A DNA stretch of 64,000 nt from Mycobacterium montefiorense (GCF_003112775.1 NZ_BFCH01000018.1:372001-436000), one strand, 5' to 3'; positions 38,911 through 49,897 are shown, numbered from the stretch's first letter. Program-made: numbers and translations. Notes: generated by a model from the sequence alone, not told the origin.

Positions 38911-40761
38911 TTATGCCGCCCGCGGGAGTGGTTGCTTTTCCTGCACCGGTTCCGGCTCGGACTGGGCATTGTTGATCCGCCCCGCGCCCCACGTCAGGCC
39001 GGCGATGACCATCAGCGTCAGGATCAGCACGACGATCGAACCGATGTTGTACAGCCAGCCGGGGGCGTTCTGGTCACGCTCGCGCTGCAGGATGGTGATC
39101 TCGTGCACGAACGGCCGGTCGATCGAGGACAGGGCGGGAACCTCGGCCGCGGGAATGGCGTCATCGGCCGGTTCGAAGATCGGTACGCCCGTCATCGTGT
39201 AGCCGTCTTGAATCCGCAACAGCGTCTTCCACGAACCCCAGACCGGAACCGGCCGGGTGGACCGGTAGTGGCCCGGGCCGACTTTGTCGAGGCGGTCGAT
39301 CACCAGGCCACGCTGGTTGTCCATCCGGCCTTGCCAGGACAGAATCGTCACCCAATCCGGCTGCGAGCCAACCGTATTGGCCGGCGTCAGCTGCACATCG
39401 GCGGACGCCATGCGCTTGCCGGGGGCGCTGGGTAGCTCGGCCAGCGTGATGGCGGCCCTGCCTTGTTGCGGCACCACGATATGCAGGCCGTTGGCCACCG
39501 CGCCGCCGATCACCAACACGGTCGCCACCACCACCGAGATACCGATCGAGCGGCTCGGCAACCGCTGCCCGGTCAACACCATGCCGAACAGCGCTCCGCA
39601 CATCCCGGACAGCACGGCCACCGGGATCGCCATGGCCAGGGCCTCGCCCCAGATGCTGACCGGCCACGGGTAGTGGTACACGGCTGAAATCCACAGCGAC
39701 TCCAGCCACAGCCCGACCGTCGCCACGACCAGACCGGAGACGGCGCCAAAAACGATGGGGCGCTTGAACACCTGCGTCAGCGCCAGCAGTTCGACCACCA
39801 GCGCGGGGCCCAGGTAGAGCGGGAACCAGTTGATTGGGGCGCCGAGCATGGGGCCCACCAGCAACGCGACCCCACCGCGCAGCGCGACTGCGAACAACGC
39901 CGCGATGATCGCCGCGCCGCGGCCCATCGTGACGCGGGCGGCGACCGCCGCCAGGGCGGCCGCGAAGGCGATCATCATCGGCTGCAACACCAGGCGGAAT
40001 TGCTCGACGCCGAAGTCGTATTCGATTTGGTAGACCGACAGCCCGATGAACATGCCACCGAAGGACAGGTAGCGCAGGAAGGTGATGAACGCGCCATGAG
40101 CGGCTTGCGAGGCTTGTTTCGAAGCCTGCTCGGCCTCGCCTTCGTGCTCTAGCATCAGCACCGCGAACAGCGAGAAGCAGACACCGCCGATCATCATCAA
40201 ATGTGTTGGACCCCAAAGGGTAACGTCTTGCCCGAAGATCCGGTGCCAGATGTCGTCGAGCGGGAAGCCGATCATCGCGTACAGCCCGCAGCCGGCCATC
40301 AGCACGCCGCCGACCGGAGCGTGCCAGTTGCGGGTGATGCGCACCGCCGCCGGACCGGGCTTCTCGAACGGGATGACGATCGCGATCATCCCGGCCAGGA
40401 ACACCCCGAACAGGCCGATGATGATGAAGTAGTGCGCCGGGTTAGCCAGCGGCCCGGGGTCGCGGCCGTTGCCGATATGCCAGCTGACATCCCAGATGAA
40501 GCCGAACAGGGCGCAGATGATCGACGTGGTGAAAACCAGGACCGGCAGCGCCACCCAGCTGGGCCGGTGGAATATCTTGCCCAGCCTGTCGGCCAGCCGG
40601 GTCAACCACGTGATGCGATGTGTGCGGTGCGCGTGGCCCACCCACAACATGACCAACGTGATGACCATCGCGGCGACCGACAGCCCGATCACCTGGTTGA
40701 GTCCGGCACCGCGGGCCGACGGTTCGGCCAGAAGCGGCAGTCCCGATGACACCATTGTCAT
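38911..40761 (-). CDS. Large polytopic membrane protein (~13 TM), unknown function
   Basis: 616 aa. About twelve hydrophobic spans occupy residues 1-425, then a soluble, probably extracytoplasmic domain of ~130 residues (QGRAAITLAELPSAPGKR... to DRPFVHEITILQRERDQ), then one last span (GSIVVLILTLMVIAGLTWG). Membrane-embedded His and acidic pairs recur: WDVSWHIG, ANPAHYFIIIG, DDIWHRIFGQ, WGPTHLMMIGG, MLEHEGEAEQ. These look like metal or cofactor ligands. A strong ribosome site GGGAGGAC is directly before the ATG. No family name is recognised. Confidence 0.8.
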   Translation of the reverse strand: MTMVSSGLPLLAEPSARGAGLNQVIGLSVAAMVITLVMLWVGHAHRTHRITWLTRLADRLGKIFHRPSWVALPVLVFTTSIICALFGFIWDVSWHIGNGRDPGPLANPAHYFIIIGLFGVFLAGMIAIVIPFEKPGPAAVRITRNWHAPVGGVLMAGCGLYAMIGFPLDDIWHRIFGQDVTLWGPTHLMMIGGVCFSLFAVLMLEHEGEAEQASKQASQAAHGAFITFLRYLSFGGMFIGLSVYQIEYDFGVEQFRLVLQPMMIAFAAALAAVAARVTMGRGAAIIAALFAVALRGGVALLVGPMLGAPINWFPLYLGPALVVELLALTQVFKRPIVFGAVSGLVVATVGLWLESLWISAVYHYPWPVSIWGEALAMAIPVAVLSGMCGALFGMVLTGQRLPSRSIGISVVVATVLVIGGAVANGLHIVVPQQGRAAITLAELPSAPGKRMASADVQLTPANTVGSQPDWVTILSWQGRMDNQRGLVIDRLDKVGPGHYRSTRPVPVWGSWKTLLRIQDGYTMTGVPIFEPADDAIPAAEVPALSSIDRPFVHEITILQRERDQNAPGWLYNIGSIVVLILTLMVIAGLTWGAGRINNAQSEPEPVQEKQPLPRAA

Positions 40762-40776
40762 GTCCTCCCTACTGCG

Positions 40777-40790
40777 CCGGGACGTCCCGG
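40777..40790. promoter_or_regulatory. Perfect 14-bp palindrome upstream of the 616-aa membrane protein
   Basis: CCGGGACGTCCCGG is its own inverse complement and lies 15 nt upstream of the start codon, directly before the ribosome site. It may be an operator for a dedicated regulator of the membrane/cupredoxin unit, or a leader hairpin. Confidence 0.5.
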
Positions 40791-40867
40791 GAGATCCGAT
40801 CCAGCTAACACTTGTTACCGCCGGCTAGGTTGGCGATCCAAGGTGTAATGCCCCGATTGAGGGTGTG

Positions 40868-41047
40868 TCAATCACCCTTGTCGTCCGGAGCTGTGCCCGG
40901 CTCCCGGGAATCCTCCGCCTGGACATCACGGCGGTCCTTCAACGCGACATAGAGGACCACGGCGACGACGATCACGGCCGGCAGGAAGGCCGGCACCGCC
41001 AACACAATCCAGTGGTGTGCCAGGTACTCGACATGCTGAGCAGCCAT
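40868..41047 (-). CDS. 59-aa single-span membrane peptide
   Basis: From the ATG at 41047: [19 protein letters not shown], then one hydrophobic span ([24 protein letters not shown]) and a charged cytosolic tail ([15 protein letters not shown]). The His-rich N-terminus (three His) faces outside if the tail is inside. It lies on the same strand 106 nt before the 616-aa gene and could be a small subunit of that unit. A longer start at 41098 is possible. Confidence 0.6.
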   Translation of the reverse strand: MAAQHVEYLAHHWIVLAVPAFLPAVIVVAVVLYVALKDRRDVQAEDSREPGTAPDDKGD

Positions 41048-41124
41048 CGTGGTCGTATACCCCTGCGGTCGCCATTTCCTCGGTCGGGGCTCGCCCACGT
41101 CGCGGGCGGGTCTGCGCGGGCCGT

Positions 41125-41152
41125 TACCCTACTTTGAACACCGTTTCGTTCA
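41125..41152 (+). promoter_or_regulatory. bioB promoter with BioQ-like operator
   Basis: A -10-like TACCCT (41125-41130) is followed by TGAACACCGTTTC (41135-41147). TGAAC-N3-GTT is the form I recall for BioQ repressor boxes of Corynebacteriales. The left arm also pairs exactly with GTTCA at 41148-41152. A repressor here would cover the transcription start. No such box is seen before bioA. Confidence 0.55.
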
Positions 41153-41220
41153 GGCTGCCACGACGTTGTGGCGGATGTGACCGCAGATGCGGACACGACA
41201 AAGATGCAGGGGAGTACTTG

Positions 41221-42258
41221 GTGACTCAAGCGGCAACTCGACCCACCACCGAAGCCGGCCATGACGCGGACATCCTGGCGGTAGCCCGCCAGCAGGTGCT
41301 CCAGGACGGCAAGGGACTGAGCCGGGACCAAGTTCTTCAGGTGTTGCAGCTGCCCGACGAGCGGCTCGAGGAGCTGCTCGGGCTGGCCCACGAGGTGCGG
41401 ATGCGCTGGTGTGGCCCCGAGGTCGAGGTCGAGGGCATCATCAGCCTCAAGACCGGAGGCTGCCCCGAGGACTGCCATTTCTGCTCCCAGTCCGGCTTGT
41501 TCGCCTCGCCGGTGCGCAGCGCCTGGCTGGACATTCCGAGCCTCGTCGAGGCCGCCAAGCAAACCGCGAAGTCGGGTGCCACCGAGTTCTGCATCGTGGC
41601 CGCTGTCCGCGGTCCGGACAAACGACTGATGTCCCAGGTGGCGGCCGGTATCGAGGCGATCCGCAACGAGGTCGAAATCAACGTTGCCTGTTCGCTGGGC
41701 ATGCTGAGCCCCGAGCAGGTCTCCGAGCTCGCCGCGATGGGCGTACACCGCTACAACCACAACTTGGAGACCGCCAAGTCGTTCTTCACCAACGTCGTCA
41801 CCACGCACACCTGGGAAGAGCGCTGGCAGACCCTGACGATGGTGCGTGATGCCGGCATGGAGGTCTGCTGCGGCGGCATCCTCGGTATGGGAGAGACCCT
41901 GGAACAGCGCGCGGAATTTGCGGCCGACCTCGCCGAGCTCGACCCCGACGAGGTACCGCTGAACTTCCTCAACCCGCGGCCCGGCACTCCGTTCGGCGAT
42001 CTCGAGGTGATGCCGGTCAGCGAGGCGTTGAAGTCGGTGGCCGCGTTCCGGCTGGCGTTGCCGCGCACCATGCTGCGTTTCGCCGGTGGTCGGGAGATCA
42101 CCCTGGGCGACCTCGGCGCCAAGCAGGGCATCCTGGGCGGCATCAACGCGGTGATCGTCGGGAACTACCTGACCACGCTGGGCCGCCCCGCCGAATCCGA
42201 TCTGGAACTGCTCGAGGATCTGCAGATGCCCATTAAGGGGCTTAACGCGAGCTTGTAG
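41221..42258 (+). CDS. bioB: Biotin synthase
   Basis: Radical-SAM enzyme inserting sulfur into dethiobiotin. 345 aa. The SAM cluster motif is [14 protein letters not shown] (CxxxCxxC); later [15 protein letters not shown] and [14 protein letters not shown] are family blocks; the auxiliary cluster Cys residues follow ([17 protein letters not shown]). The GTG at 41221 starts TQAATRPTT as in M. tuberculosis; a longer open frame upstream would contain the operator. No prophage interrupts the locus here, unlike phiRv1 in M. tuberculosis. Confidence 0.97.
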   Translation: MTQAATRPTTEAGHDADILAVARQQVLQDGKGLSRDQVLQVLQLPDERLEELLGLAHEVRMRWCGPEVEVEGIISLKTGGCPEDCHFCSQSGLFASPVRSAWLDIPSLVEAAKQTAKSGATEFCIVAAVRGPDKRLMSQVAAGIEAIRNEVEINVACSLGMLSPEQVSELAAMGVHRYNHNLETAKSFFTNVVTTHTWEERWQTLTMVRDAGMEVCCGGILGMGETLEQRAEFAADLAELDPDEVPLNFLNPRPGTPFGDLEVMPVSEALKSVAAFRLALPRTMLRFAGGREITLGDLGAKQGILGGINAVIVGNYLTTLGRPAESDLELLEDLQMPIKGLNASL

Positions 42259-42276
42259 CGGCTAGGTTTGAGTCTT

Positions 42277-42504
42277 GTGGTTCCAGATCTGGGCGCTCCG
42301 GTCGGCGCCGGCGTCTACAACGTCTATACCGGGGAATTGGGGGGTACGACCGTGCCCACCGCGGCCCAGCTGGGCCTTGAACCCCCGCGCTTTTGCGCCG
42401 AATGCGGGCGCCGGATGATCGTCCAGGTTCGCCCTGACGGCTGGCGGGCGCGATGCTCGCGGCACGGCGAAGTGGACTCGGCGGACTTGGAGACTCGGCG
42501 GTGA
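42277..42504 (+). CDS. bsaP: Biotin synthase auxiliary protein (Rv1590-like)
   Basis: 75 aa. A Cys cluster FCAECGRR then ARCSRHG (C-x2-C ... C-x2-H) suggests metal or Fe-S binding. The M. tuberculosis homologue of this bioB-adjacent gene is BsaP, an Fe-S auxiliary protein that mycobacterial biotin synthase needs. The GTG at 42277 is preferred over TTG at 42268: TAGGTT (42263-42268) is a -10 box 8 nt before the GTG, and the TTG would overlap it. It ends overlapping the next gene (GTGA). Confidence 0.85.
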   Translation: MVPDLGAPVGAGVYNVYTGELGGTTVPTAAQLGLEPPRFCAECGRRMIVQVRPDGWRARCSRHGEVDSADLETRR

Positions 42505-43148
42505 CGGGACCTGCGGTTCCCACGGCAGCTCCCGAGTCCGCCGGCCACGCATCGCGGTTGCGTGCGATTTTGCTTGTGGCAGTTGGATTCTCGGCGACTG
42601 GGGTGTTAATCGGCGGACTGTGGGCGTGGATGGCTCCGCCGATTCACTTGGTGGTCGCGATGACTCACGCCGGCGAGCGGGTGCACGAGTACCTGGGTTC
42701 GGAATCCCAGCACTTCTTCGACGTGCCGTGCCTGATGTTGGGTCTTTTGACGGTGCTGGCGGTCGTCGCGCCGGTGCTGGCGTGGCAGTGGCGCCGGTTT
42801 CGCGGGCCAGCCATGGTGATCGGCCTGACGATCGGCATGGTGGGCACCGCCGCGGTGGCCTCGGGAGTGGGGGCGGTGCTGGTGCTGCTGCGCTACGGCG
42901 CGCTGGACGTCGACAAGGTGCCGCTGCTGGGAAGTCCGGCGGTGTCCTACGTCGTCGAGGCGCCGCCGGTGTTCTTCGGACTCGGGCCGCTACAGATGGC
43001 CACCACGCTGTTGTGGCCCGCCGGCGTCGCGGCACTGGTGTATGCCCTGCTGGCGGCCGGCAGTGCACACGACGACTTGGGTAGCTCGGGACTTACCGAT
43101 CAGCCGTCGTACACGTCGCCGATGGAGCCGGAAGCCTCCGTCTCATAG
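42501..43148 (+). CDS. DUF2567 membrane protein (Rv1591-like)
   Basis: 215 aa with four hydrophobic spans: [72 protein letters not shown] and [25 protein letters not shown] hydrophilic extracytoplasmic loop between the first two spans holds [16 protein letters not shown] start overlaps the bsaP stop; a longer start at 42453 would lie inside bsaP. Function unknown. The 3' end overlaps the convergent lipase gene by 6 nt. Confidence 0.85.
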   Translation: MTGPAVPTAAPESAGHASRLRAILLVAVGFSATGVLIGGLWAWMAPPIHLVVAMTHAGERVHEYLGSESQHFFDVPCLMLGLLTVLAVVAPVLAWQWRRFRGPAMVIGLTIGMVGTAAVASGVGAVLVLLRYGALDVDKVPLLGSPAVSYVVEAPPVFFGLGPLQMATTLLWPAGVAALVYALLAAGSAHDDLGSSGLTDQPSYTSPMEPEASVS

Positions 43149-44483
43149 CGGGCGGCGGCGAATCTTTCGGCCGGTGATGACCTTGGCCGCGATGACGCCC
43201 AGGCGAAGCATGCCCGCATAGGTGATCGGGTTGAACGCCGTCGGCCAGGTGGTTCTGATCAGATGGTCCTTCAGCGGCCGGCGGGCGAAGCGGTCGGTGA
43301 GCCAGCGAAGCGCCATCGGAGCCGACAGCGGGTGCAACAACGCATGTTCGTTGAACGCGTCGCGGTTGTAGGTGACGTCCGCGCCGCCGGCCGAATAGGC
43401 GTCGGCCAGCGCGTCGATGTCGTGGACGTCGATCAGGTAGTCGTACACGGCCTGCACGATCAACACCGGCGGCGCCGGCGTGGCGACGCCCAGCTTGATG
43501 CTGTCGAAGACGTGCGACACCTCGGGTGAAGACAGGATGTCCTCGAGCGGCTCGTCGAGATAGGTCCCCATGTTCTTGCCGGCCATTCGCACGATCGCGC
43601 CGACCGTCGTCATCTTTTCCAGTCGGTTCAGCAGGGCGCGGCCCTCGTCGTTGGTGTGCTCGGTGATGACCCGATCCAGCTCGGGGTAGATGTGCGCGAG
43701 CGCCGCCACCACCAGCGCGGGCAAGCCCGCGAACACGCCACCGTTGAGCCGGCGGAAGGTGTGGCCCAGGTCGCCGACTGGTGATCCCAGCACCGCCCCG
43801 ACGATGTCCAGCTCCGGCGCATAGTCGGCACACATCTCGGCTGCCCACGCGCTGGCCAGGCCGCCGCCGGAGTATCCCCACAACCCGATCGGCGCCGATG
43901 GCGACAACGCGATCCGGTCCGAACTCTGGGCGGCCCGGATACCGTCCAGGACGCGATAGCCGGGTTCAATCGGCGCGCCCCAAATCCCCTGCAGGCCTTC
44001 GTGATCGGGCACCGAGACCGCCCAGCCTTCGGCGAGGGCGGCAGCCACCATGAAGAGCTCCAATTGAGCTATCGAACCCAGCGCCTTCGACCGTCTGCGC
44101 AGCGCGTAGGACGGAAAACAGCGCGACGACATGGCGTCAATCGCGCACTGGTAGGACAACAGCGGGCAGGCCTGGCCTGGGACGCGTTCGGACGGGACGA
44201 TCACGGTCGTCACGCAAGCCTCGGGGGCGCCGTTCATGTTCGTCGTGCGGTAGAGTAGCTGGACGGCCGAAACGGGTTGTGGAATCAGGCCGAGGAGTGC
44301 CAGTTCGACGTCGCGGGAACGCAGCACCGTCCCGGGCTCGGCGTGCCGGAAGCCCGACGGTGGCTGGTAGAACGGGTCGTCCGAGGGCAGCAGCGGGCGC
44401 ACCTTGGGCTGCAATTCCTCGTGCGGCGGCCGACCGATCCATTCCGCACCGTCGCTACCTGCTAAATTGCCGAGTTCAACCAT
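43143..44483 (-). CDS. Secretory-lipase-type alpha/beta hydrolase (Rv1592c-like)
   Basis: 446 aa, same length as Rv1592c. Nucleophile elbow GYSGGG in [19 protein letters not shown], and the later [24 protein letters not shown] segment holds the acidic residue of the triad, with His in NEHALLH. It resembles the LIP family of fungal-type secretory lipases. No clear signal peptide at the chosen start. Lipid or ester substrate unknown. Transcribed away from its neighbour, with 112 nt between it and the nudix gene. Confidence 0.87.
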   Translation of the reverse strand: MVELGNLAGSDGAEWIGRPPHEELQPKVRPLLPSDDPFYQPPSGFRHAEPGTVLRSRDVELALLGLIPQPVSAVQLLYRTTNMNGAPEACVTTVIVPSERVPGQACPLLSYQCAIDAMSSRCFPSYALRRRSKALGSIAQLELFMVAAALAEGWAVSVPDHEGLQGIWGAPIEPGYRVLDGIRAAQSSDRIALSPSAPIGLWGYSGGGLASAWAAEMCADYAPELDIVGAVLGSPVGDLGHTFRRLNGGVFAGLPALVVAALAHIYPELDRVITEHTNDEGRALLNRLEKMTTVGAIVRMAGKNMGTYLDEPLEDILSSPEVSHVFDSIKLGVATPAPPVLIVQAVYDYLIDVHDIDALADAYSAGGADVTYNRDAFNEHALLHPLSAPMALRWLTDRFARRPLKDHLIRTTWPTAFNPITYAGMLRLGVIAAKVITGRKIRRRPL

Positions 44484-44595
44484 TCAGGGATCCCTTCTAG
44501 GCCACCCGGCATTTTCCCGTATGAACGGGCGGTAACCAAAATGTAATGGCCGGGTTGTGAGCCATTTCTCGTTGAGCGGCTGGCCGTGGCGCCGA

Positions 44596-45318
44596 TCAAG
44601 GCTGGCCGGGCGGCCGTAGCGCGGCGAATTCGTCGGTGACCCGCAGCGCAGCGTCGGTGAAGTGGTACAAAGCTGCCGGTCGTCCGCCGCTACGACCTGA
44701 TTGCGCGATGGTTCCGGTTTGCGTGATCACGCCGCGGCGCGCCAGCACCCGCTGCAGATTCGTCGCGTCCACCTGATAGCCGAAGGTCGCGCCATAGATG
44801 TCACGCAGTGTGGAAAGTGCGAATTCCTTTGGAGCCAAGGCAAATCCGATGTTCGTGTAGGACATCTTGGCGATCAGTCGTGTGTGCGCGTGTGTCACCA
44901 TCGGGCCGTGGTCGAACGCCATCGGCGGCAATGCGCTGACCGGGTGCCACCGGGTGTCCGGCGGTAGCTCGGGCGTGGCGGGGGAGGGCACCAGGCCCAG
45001 GAAGGTCGAGGCAATCACCCGCGCGCCCGGAACCCGGTGCGGGTCGGAGAACACGGCGAGCTGTTCCAAGTGAGCCAGCTCCTGCAGGTCCACCTTTTCG
45101 GCCAGCTGACGCCGGACGGAGGTGATCATGTCTTCGTCGTTGCGCAATCGTCCGCCCGGAAGTGACCAGGAGCCTCGTTGCGGGTCGCGCGCACGCTCCC
45201 ATAACAGCACGTTTAGCTGCGGTTTTCCCGTTCGGGAGGCTCCCTTAACCTGCTCGGCAACCTGGCGAACCTGGAATACAACCGCGAGCACTTCATGGGC
45301 GGTGCTACCATTGGGCAT
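44596..45318 (-). CDS. Nudix-domain transcriptional regulator, NrtR type (Rv1593c-like)
   Basis: 240 aa. An N-terminal Nudix fold (VLAVVFQVR... [29 protein letters not shown]) lacks the full hydrolase box ([22 protein letters not shown] versus GX5EX7REUXEEXGU), as expected for a sensor. The C-terminal winged helix ([35 protein letters not shown]) binds DNA. NrtR senses ADP-ribose or NAD and represses NAD synthesis. The ATG at 45318 follows a perfect -10 TATAAT (45331-45326) by 7 nt, so the transcript is leaderless. Divergent from nadA. Confidence 0.9.
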   Translation of the reverse strand: MPNGSTAHEVLAVVFQVRQVAEQVKGASRTGKPQLNVLLWERARDPQRGSWSLPGGRLRNDEDMITSVRRQLAEKVDLQELAHLEQLAVFSDPHRVPGARVIASTFLGLVPSPATPELPPDTRWHPVSALPPMAFDHGPMVTHAHTRLIAKMSYTNIGFALAPKEFALSTLRDIYGATFGYQVDATNLQRVLARRGVITQTGTIAQSGRSGGRPAALYHFTDAALRVTDEFAALRPPGQP

Positions 45319-45319
45319 G

Positions 45320-45340
45320 TTTTCGATTATAAGTCGAAAA
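45320..45340. promoter_or_regulatory. NrtR-type palindromic operator between the regulator and nadA
   Basis: Arms TTTTCGA (45320-45326) and TCGAAAA (45334-45340) are exact inverse complements with a 7-nt spacer. The regulator's own -10 box (TATAAT) lies across the left arm junction. The nadA GTG is 24 nt downstream. A bound dimer would block both promoters. Confidence 0.8.
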
Positions 45341-45364
45341 CCTCCTGAGTCGAGAGGAGCCGCC

Positions 45365-46413
<1,049 letters not shown>

Positions 46414-46414
<1 letters not shown>

Positions 46415-47979
46415 TGACCCGCCCCGCTTGGACACACCACACTGACGTCGTGGTGATCGGTACGGGCGTAGGGGGATTGGCGGCCGCGCTGGCCGCCCAT
46501 CGCGCCGGGCGCAACGTAGTCGTGCTCAGCAAGGCCGAGCAGACCTACGGCGTCACCGCAACGCACTACGCGCAGGGTGGTATCGCGGTCGTGCTGCCGG
46601 ACAACGACGACTCCGTCGACGCCCACGTCGCCGACACTATGGTGGCGGGCGCGGGCATGTGCGATCCGCAAGCGGTGTACTCGATCGTCGCCGACGGCTA
46701 TCGCGCGGTCACCGAATTGGTCTCCAACGGCGCGCGATTCGACGAAGCGGTGCCCGGCAAGTGGGCTCTCACCCGCGAAGGCGGGCACTCGCGACGCCGC
46801 ATCGTGCACGCCGGCGGCGACGCCACCGGCGCCGAGGTTCAGCGAGCGCTCGACCACGCCGCGCAGACGCTGGATATTCGCACCAGCCACGTGGCGTTGC
46901 GAGTGCTGCACGATGGCGCCGCGGTGACTGGCGTAGCGGTGGGCAATCCGGACGGCGTCGGGATCGTCAGCGCGCCCTCGGTGATTCTGGCATCCGGCGG
47001 GCTCGGACATCTCTACAGCGCGACGACCAATCCCGACGGATCCACCGGCGACGGAATCGCTTTGGCCTTGTGGGCCGGCGTCCCGATCAGCGATCTCGAG
47101 TTCATCCAGTTCCATCCGACCATGTTGTTCGGTGGCCAAGCCGGTGGTCGCCGGCCACTGATCACCGAGGCCATTCGCGGCGAAGGTGCGGTATTAATTG
47201 ACCGGCAAGGCAATTCGGTCACTGCTGGTGTTCACCCGATGGGTGACCTGGCGCCGCGCGATGTCGTCGCGGGAGCCATCGACGCGCGGCTGAAGGCCAC
47301 CGGCGACGAGTGCGTCTACCTCGACGCGCGCGGCATCGAGGGCTTCGAGGCTCGCTTCCCCAACGTCACCGCCTCATGCCGGGCCGCCGGCGTCGACCCG
47401 GTCACCCAACCCATCCCCGTTGTTCCCGGCGCGCATTACAGCTGCGGCGGCGTGGTCACCGACGTGCACGGTCAGACCGAGCTGCCCGGGCTGTTCGCCG
47501 CCGGCGAGGTTGCCCGCACCGGGATGCACGGCGCGAATCGCTTGGCGTCCAACAGCTTGCTGGAAGGCCTGGTGGTGGGTGGTCGCGCCGGGAAGGCCGC
47601 CGCCGCGCACGCGCTCGCGACGGGACGGATCTCCGCGACCGCGCCCGAGCCGATTACCCACACCGCCTCGAAGCGCCGCGAACTACAGACCGCAATGGCC
47701 CAGGACGCGTCGGTGGTACGCGACGCCGTTGGGCTGCAGCGCCTCTCCGAGACGCTGTCGCGGGCGCGCGTCCGCACTGTCGATGGCCGTCGCGACTTCG
47801 AGGACGTGGCGCTGACGCTGACCGCGCGCGCCGTGGCCGCCGCGGCGTTGGCCCGCAACGAAAGCCGGGGCTGCCATCACCGTGCGGAGTACCCCGACAC
47901 CGCGCCGGAACAAGCCCGCAGCATCGTGGTCCGGCTGGCCGACACCGTGTGCGCCGAAGCCCTGGCAGCGGTGTCCTGA
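46414..47979 (+). CDS. nadB: L-aspartate oxidase
   Basis: FAD enzyme producing iminoaspartate for NadA. 521 aa with VVVIGTGVGGLAAALAAHRAGR (FAD site), THYAQGGIAVVL, GGLGHLYSATTNPDGSTGDG, EFIQFHPT, RDVVAGAIDA and HYSCGGVVTD. The ATG overlaps the nadA stop (ATGA). In-frame readings further upstream lie inside nadA and are rejected. Confidence 0.97.
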
Positions 47980-48833
47980 TGACGTTGTCCGACAGCGAAC
48001 TGGCCGCCGCTCGCGAGACCGTTCACCGTGGCCTGGAAGAGGATTTGTGCTATGGGCCCGACATCACCACACTCGCGACGGTGCCCGACGGTGAGGCCAC
48101 GGCCTCGATGGTGCCGCGCGCGCCGGGCGTGATCGCCGGATTGGATGTCGGCTTGCTGGTGCTCGACGAGGTGCTCGGCGCCGACGGGTACCAGGTGCTC
48201 GACCGCGTCGAGGACGGCGCCCACGTGCAACCCGGCCAGCCGGTCTTGACGGTGCGGGCGGGCAACCGGGGCCTGCTGACCGCCGAACGGACGATGCTGA
48301 ACCTGATCTGCCACCTGTCCGGCATCGCGACGGCGACGGCGGCCTGGGTGGATGCCGTGAGCGGCACCAAGGCCCAGGTCCGCGATACCCGCAAGACGCT
48401 GCCCGGGCTGCGCGCGCTGCAGAAGTACGCCGTGCGGATCGGCGGCGGGGTCAACCATCGCCTTGGATTGGGCGACGCCGCGTTGATCAAGGACAACCAC
48501 GTCGCGGCCGCGGGATCGGTCGTCGAGGCGTTGCGGGCGGTGCGCGAGGCCGCACCCGATTTGCCCTGTGAGGTCGAAGTCGACTCGCTCGAGCAGCTCG
48601 ACGAGGTACTGCCGGAGAAGCCGGAGCTGATCCTGTTGGACAATTTCCCGGTGTGGCAGACCCAAATCGCTGTGCAGCGTCGTGACTCCCGCGCACCGGC
48701 GGTGCTGCTGGAGTCCTCCGGCGGGCTCAGCCTGGACACCGCCGCGGAATATGCGGGCACCGGAGTGGACTACCTGGCCGTCGGCGCACTGACCCACTCG
48801 GTGCGGGTGCTAGATATCGGCCTGGATATGTAG
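47979..48833 (+). CDS. nadC: Quinolinate phosphoribosyltransferase
   Basis: 284 aa. Converts quinolinate and PRPP to nicotinate mononucleotide. Motifs: ERTMLNLICHLSGIATAT, DTRKTLPGLRALQKYAVRIGGGVNHRLGL, IKDNHVAAAG, CEVEVDSLEQLDE, and ESSGGLSLDTAAEYAGTGVDYLAVGALTHS. ATG overlaps the nadB stop, completing a tight nadABC operon. Confidence 0.97.
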   Translation: MTLSDSELAAARETVHRGLEEDLCYGPDITTLATVPDGEATASMVPRAPGVIAGLDVGLLVLDEVLGADGYQVLDRVEDGAHVQPGQPVLTVRAGNRGLLTAERTMLNLICHLSGIATATAAWVDAVSGTKAQVRDTRKTLPGLRALQKYAVRIGGGVNHRLGLGDAALIKDNHVAAAGSVVEALRAVREAAPDLPCEVEVDSLEQLDEVLPEKPELILLDNFPVWQTQIAVQRRDSRAPAVLLESSGGLSLDTAAEYAGTGVDYLAVGALTHSVRVLDIGLDM

Positions 48834-48844
48834 GTCGGGCCGAG

Positions 48845-49873
48845 ATGCGGCAGCTGACCTTCGAAGAAGCCGGGCGGTATGCGTGGCGCGACGTGCCCGA
48901 GCCGGAGATCACCGCACCGGAACAAGCGGTGGTCAGGCCGCTGGTGGTGGCCTGCTGCGACCTTGACGTCGCGGTCGCCAATGGCCAGGCGCCGCTGCCG
49001 CCCGGATACGCCGTCGGGCATGAGGGTCTGGCCGAGGTCGTGGCCGTCGGCGACGCCGTCGGAACCGTCGGGCCGGGTGACTGGGTGGTGGTGCCGTTCC
49101 AGATCAGCTGCGGTAGTTGCTCGCGGTGCCGCCGCGGCGTGACCGGCTCGTGTGGTTCGGTGCCGTTGATGGCGATGTACGGTCTGGGCCCGCTGGCCGG
49201 TCTGAATGGTGGGGGATTCATGTCGGATGAGGTGCTGGTGCCCTACGCCGACGCGATGCTGATCCCGATCCCGGATGGCGTGGCGCCCACCGCGATTGCC
49301 TCGCTGTCGGACAACATTCCCGACGGCTGGCGGGCGGTGGGGCCGTATGCGGCCGAACTGGCCGCGCTCGATCCGGCCGACCGCCGTGTGCTGGTGATCG
49401 GCAAGCTGTCGATCGGGCTCTACGCGGCGGCGTTCGCGGCGGCGCTGGGAGTCCGTGTCGACTACGTCGACCATGACGTTCGCCGCCTGGCGGCAGCCGA
49501 AAAGCTCGGCGCGGTCGTCCATGACCGGGTCAAGCCGGACAAGTCCTGGGAGCCGTATCCGGTCACCGTGCACACTTCCGCCGACCCGTCGCTACTGGCC
49601 GCGACGCTGCGTGCGACCTGGCCCGACGGTGTATGCACAGACACCGGGGTCTACTACCAGCCGATGGTCGAGATGCCGCTGCTGCCGATGTACACCCGCG
49701 GGGTGCGGTTTGTCACTGGGCGGGTCAACGCGCGTTCGGCCATCCCCGCGGTACTGAAACTGCTAGCCGCTGGCTGCGACCTGTCACCGGCCGTCGATCG
49801 GGTGGTGCCCTGGGCGGACGCGCCCTCGGTATGGCCGACGATGACCGGCAAGACGGTCTTCACCAGGGCGTAG
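48845..49873 (+). CDS. Zinc-type MDR alcohol dehydrogenase-like protein
   Basis: 342 aa medium-chain dehydrogenase fold. The structural zinc site CGSCSRCRRGVTGSC and the GHEGLAEV block are intact. The nucleotide-binding loop reads VIGKLSIGLYAAA instead of the usual GxGxxG, so cofactor binding may be altered. It starts 11 nt after nadC and could be cotranscribed with it. In M. tuberculosis this position holds Rv1597, which is not recognisable here. Confidence 0.82.
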   Translation: MRQLTFEEAGRYAWRDVPEPEITAPEQAVVRPLVVACCDLDVAVANGQAPLPPGYAVGHEGLAEVVAVGDAVGTVGPGDWVVVPFQISCGSCSRCRRGVTGSCGSVPLMAMYGLGPLAGLNGGGFMSDEVLVPYADAMLIPIPDGVAPTAIASLSDNIPDGWRAVGPYAAELAALDPADRRVLVIGKLSIGLYAAAFAAALGVRVDYVDHDVRRLAAAEKLGAVVHDRVKPDKSWEPYPVTVHTSADPSLLAATLRATWPDGVCTDTGVYYQPMVEMPLLPMYTRGVRFVTGRVNARSAIPAVLKLLAAGCDLSPAVDRVVPWADAPSVWPTMTGKTVFTRA

Positions 49874-49897
49874 ACCTTGCTTCCCGGTCTTCGCGTC

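Noticed and set aside
41050..41220. phiRv1-like prophage or REP13E12 element at bioB
   Set aside because: Expected from M. tuberculosis synteny, but the bioB region is continuous and no integrase or repeat is present.
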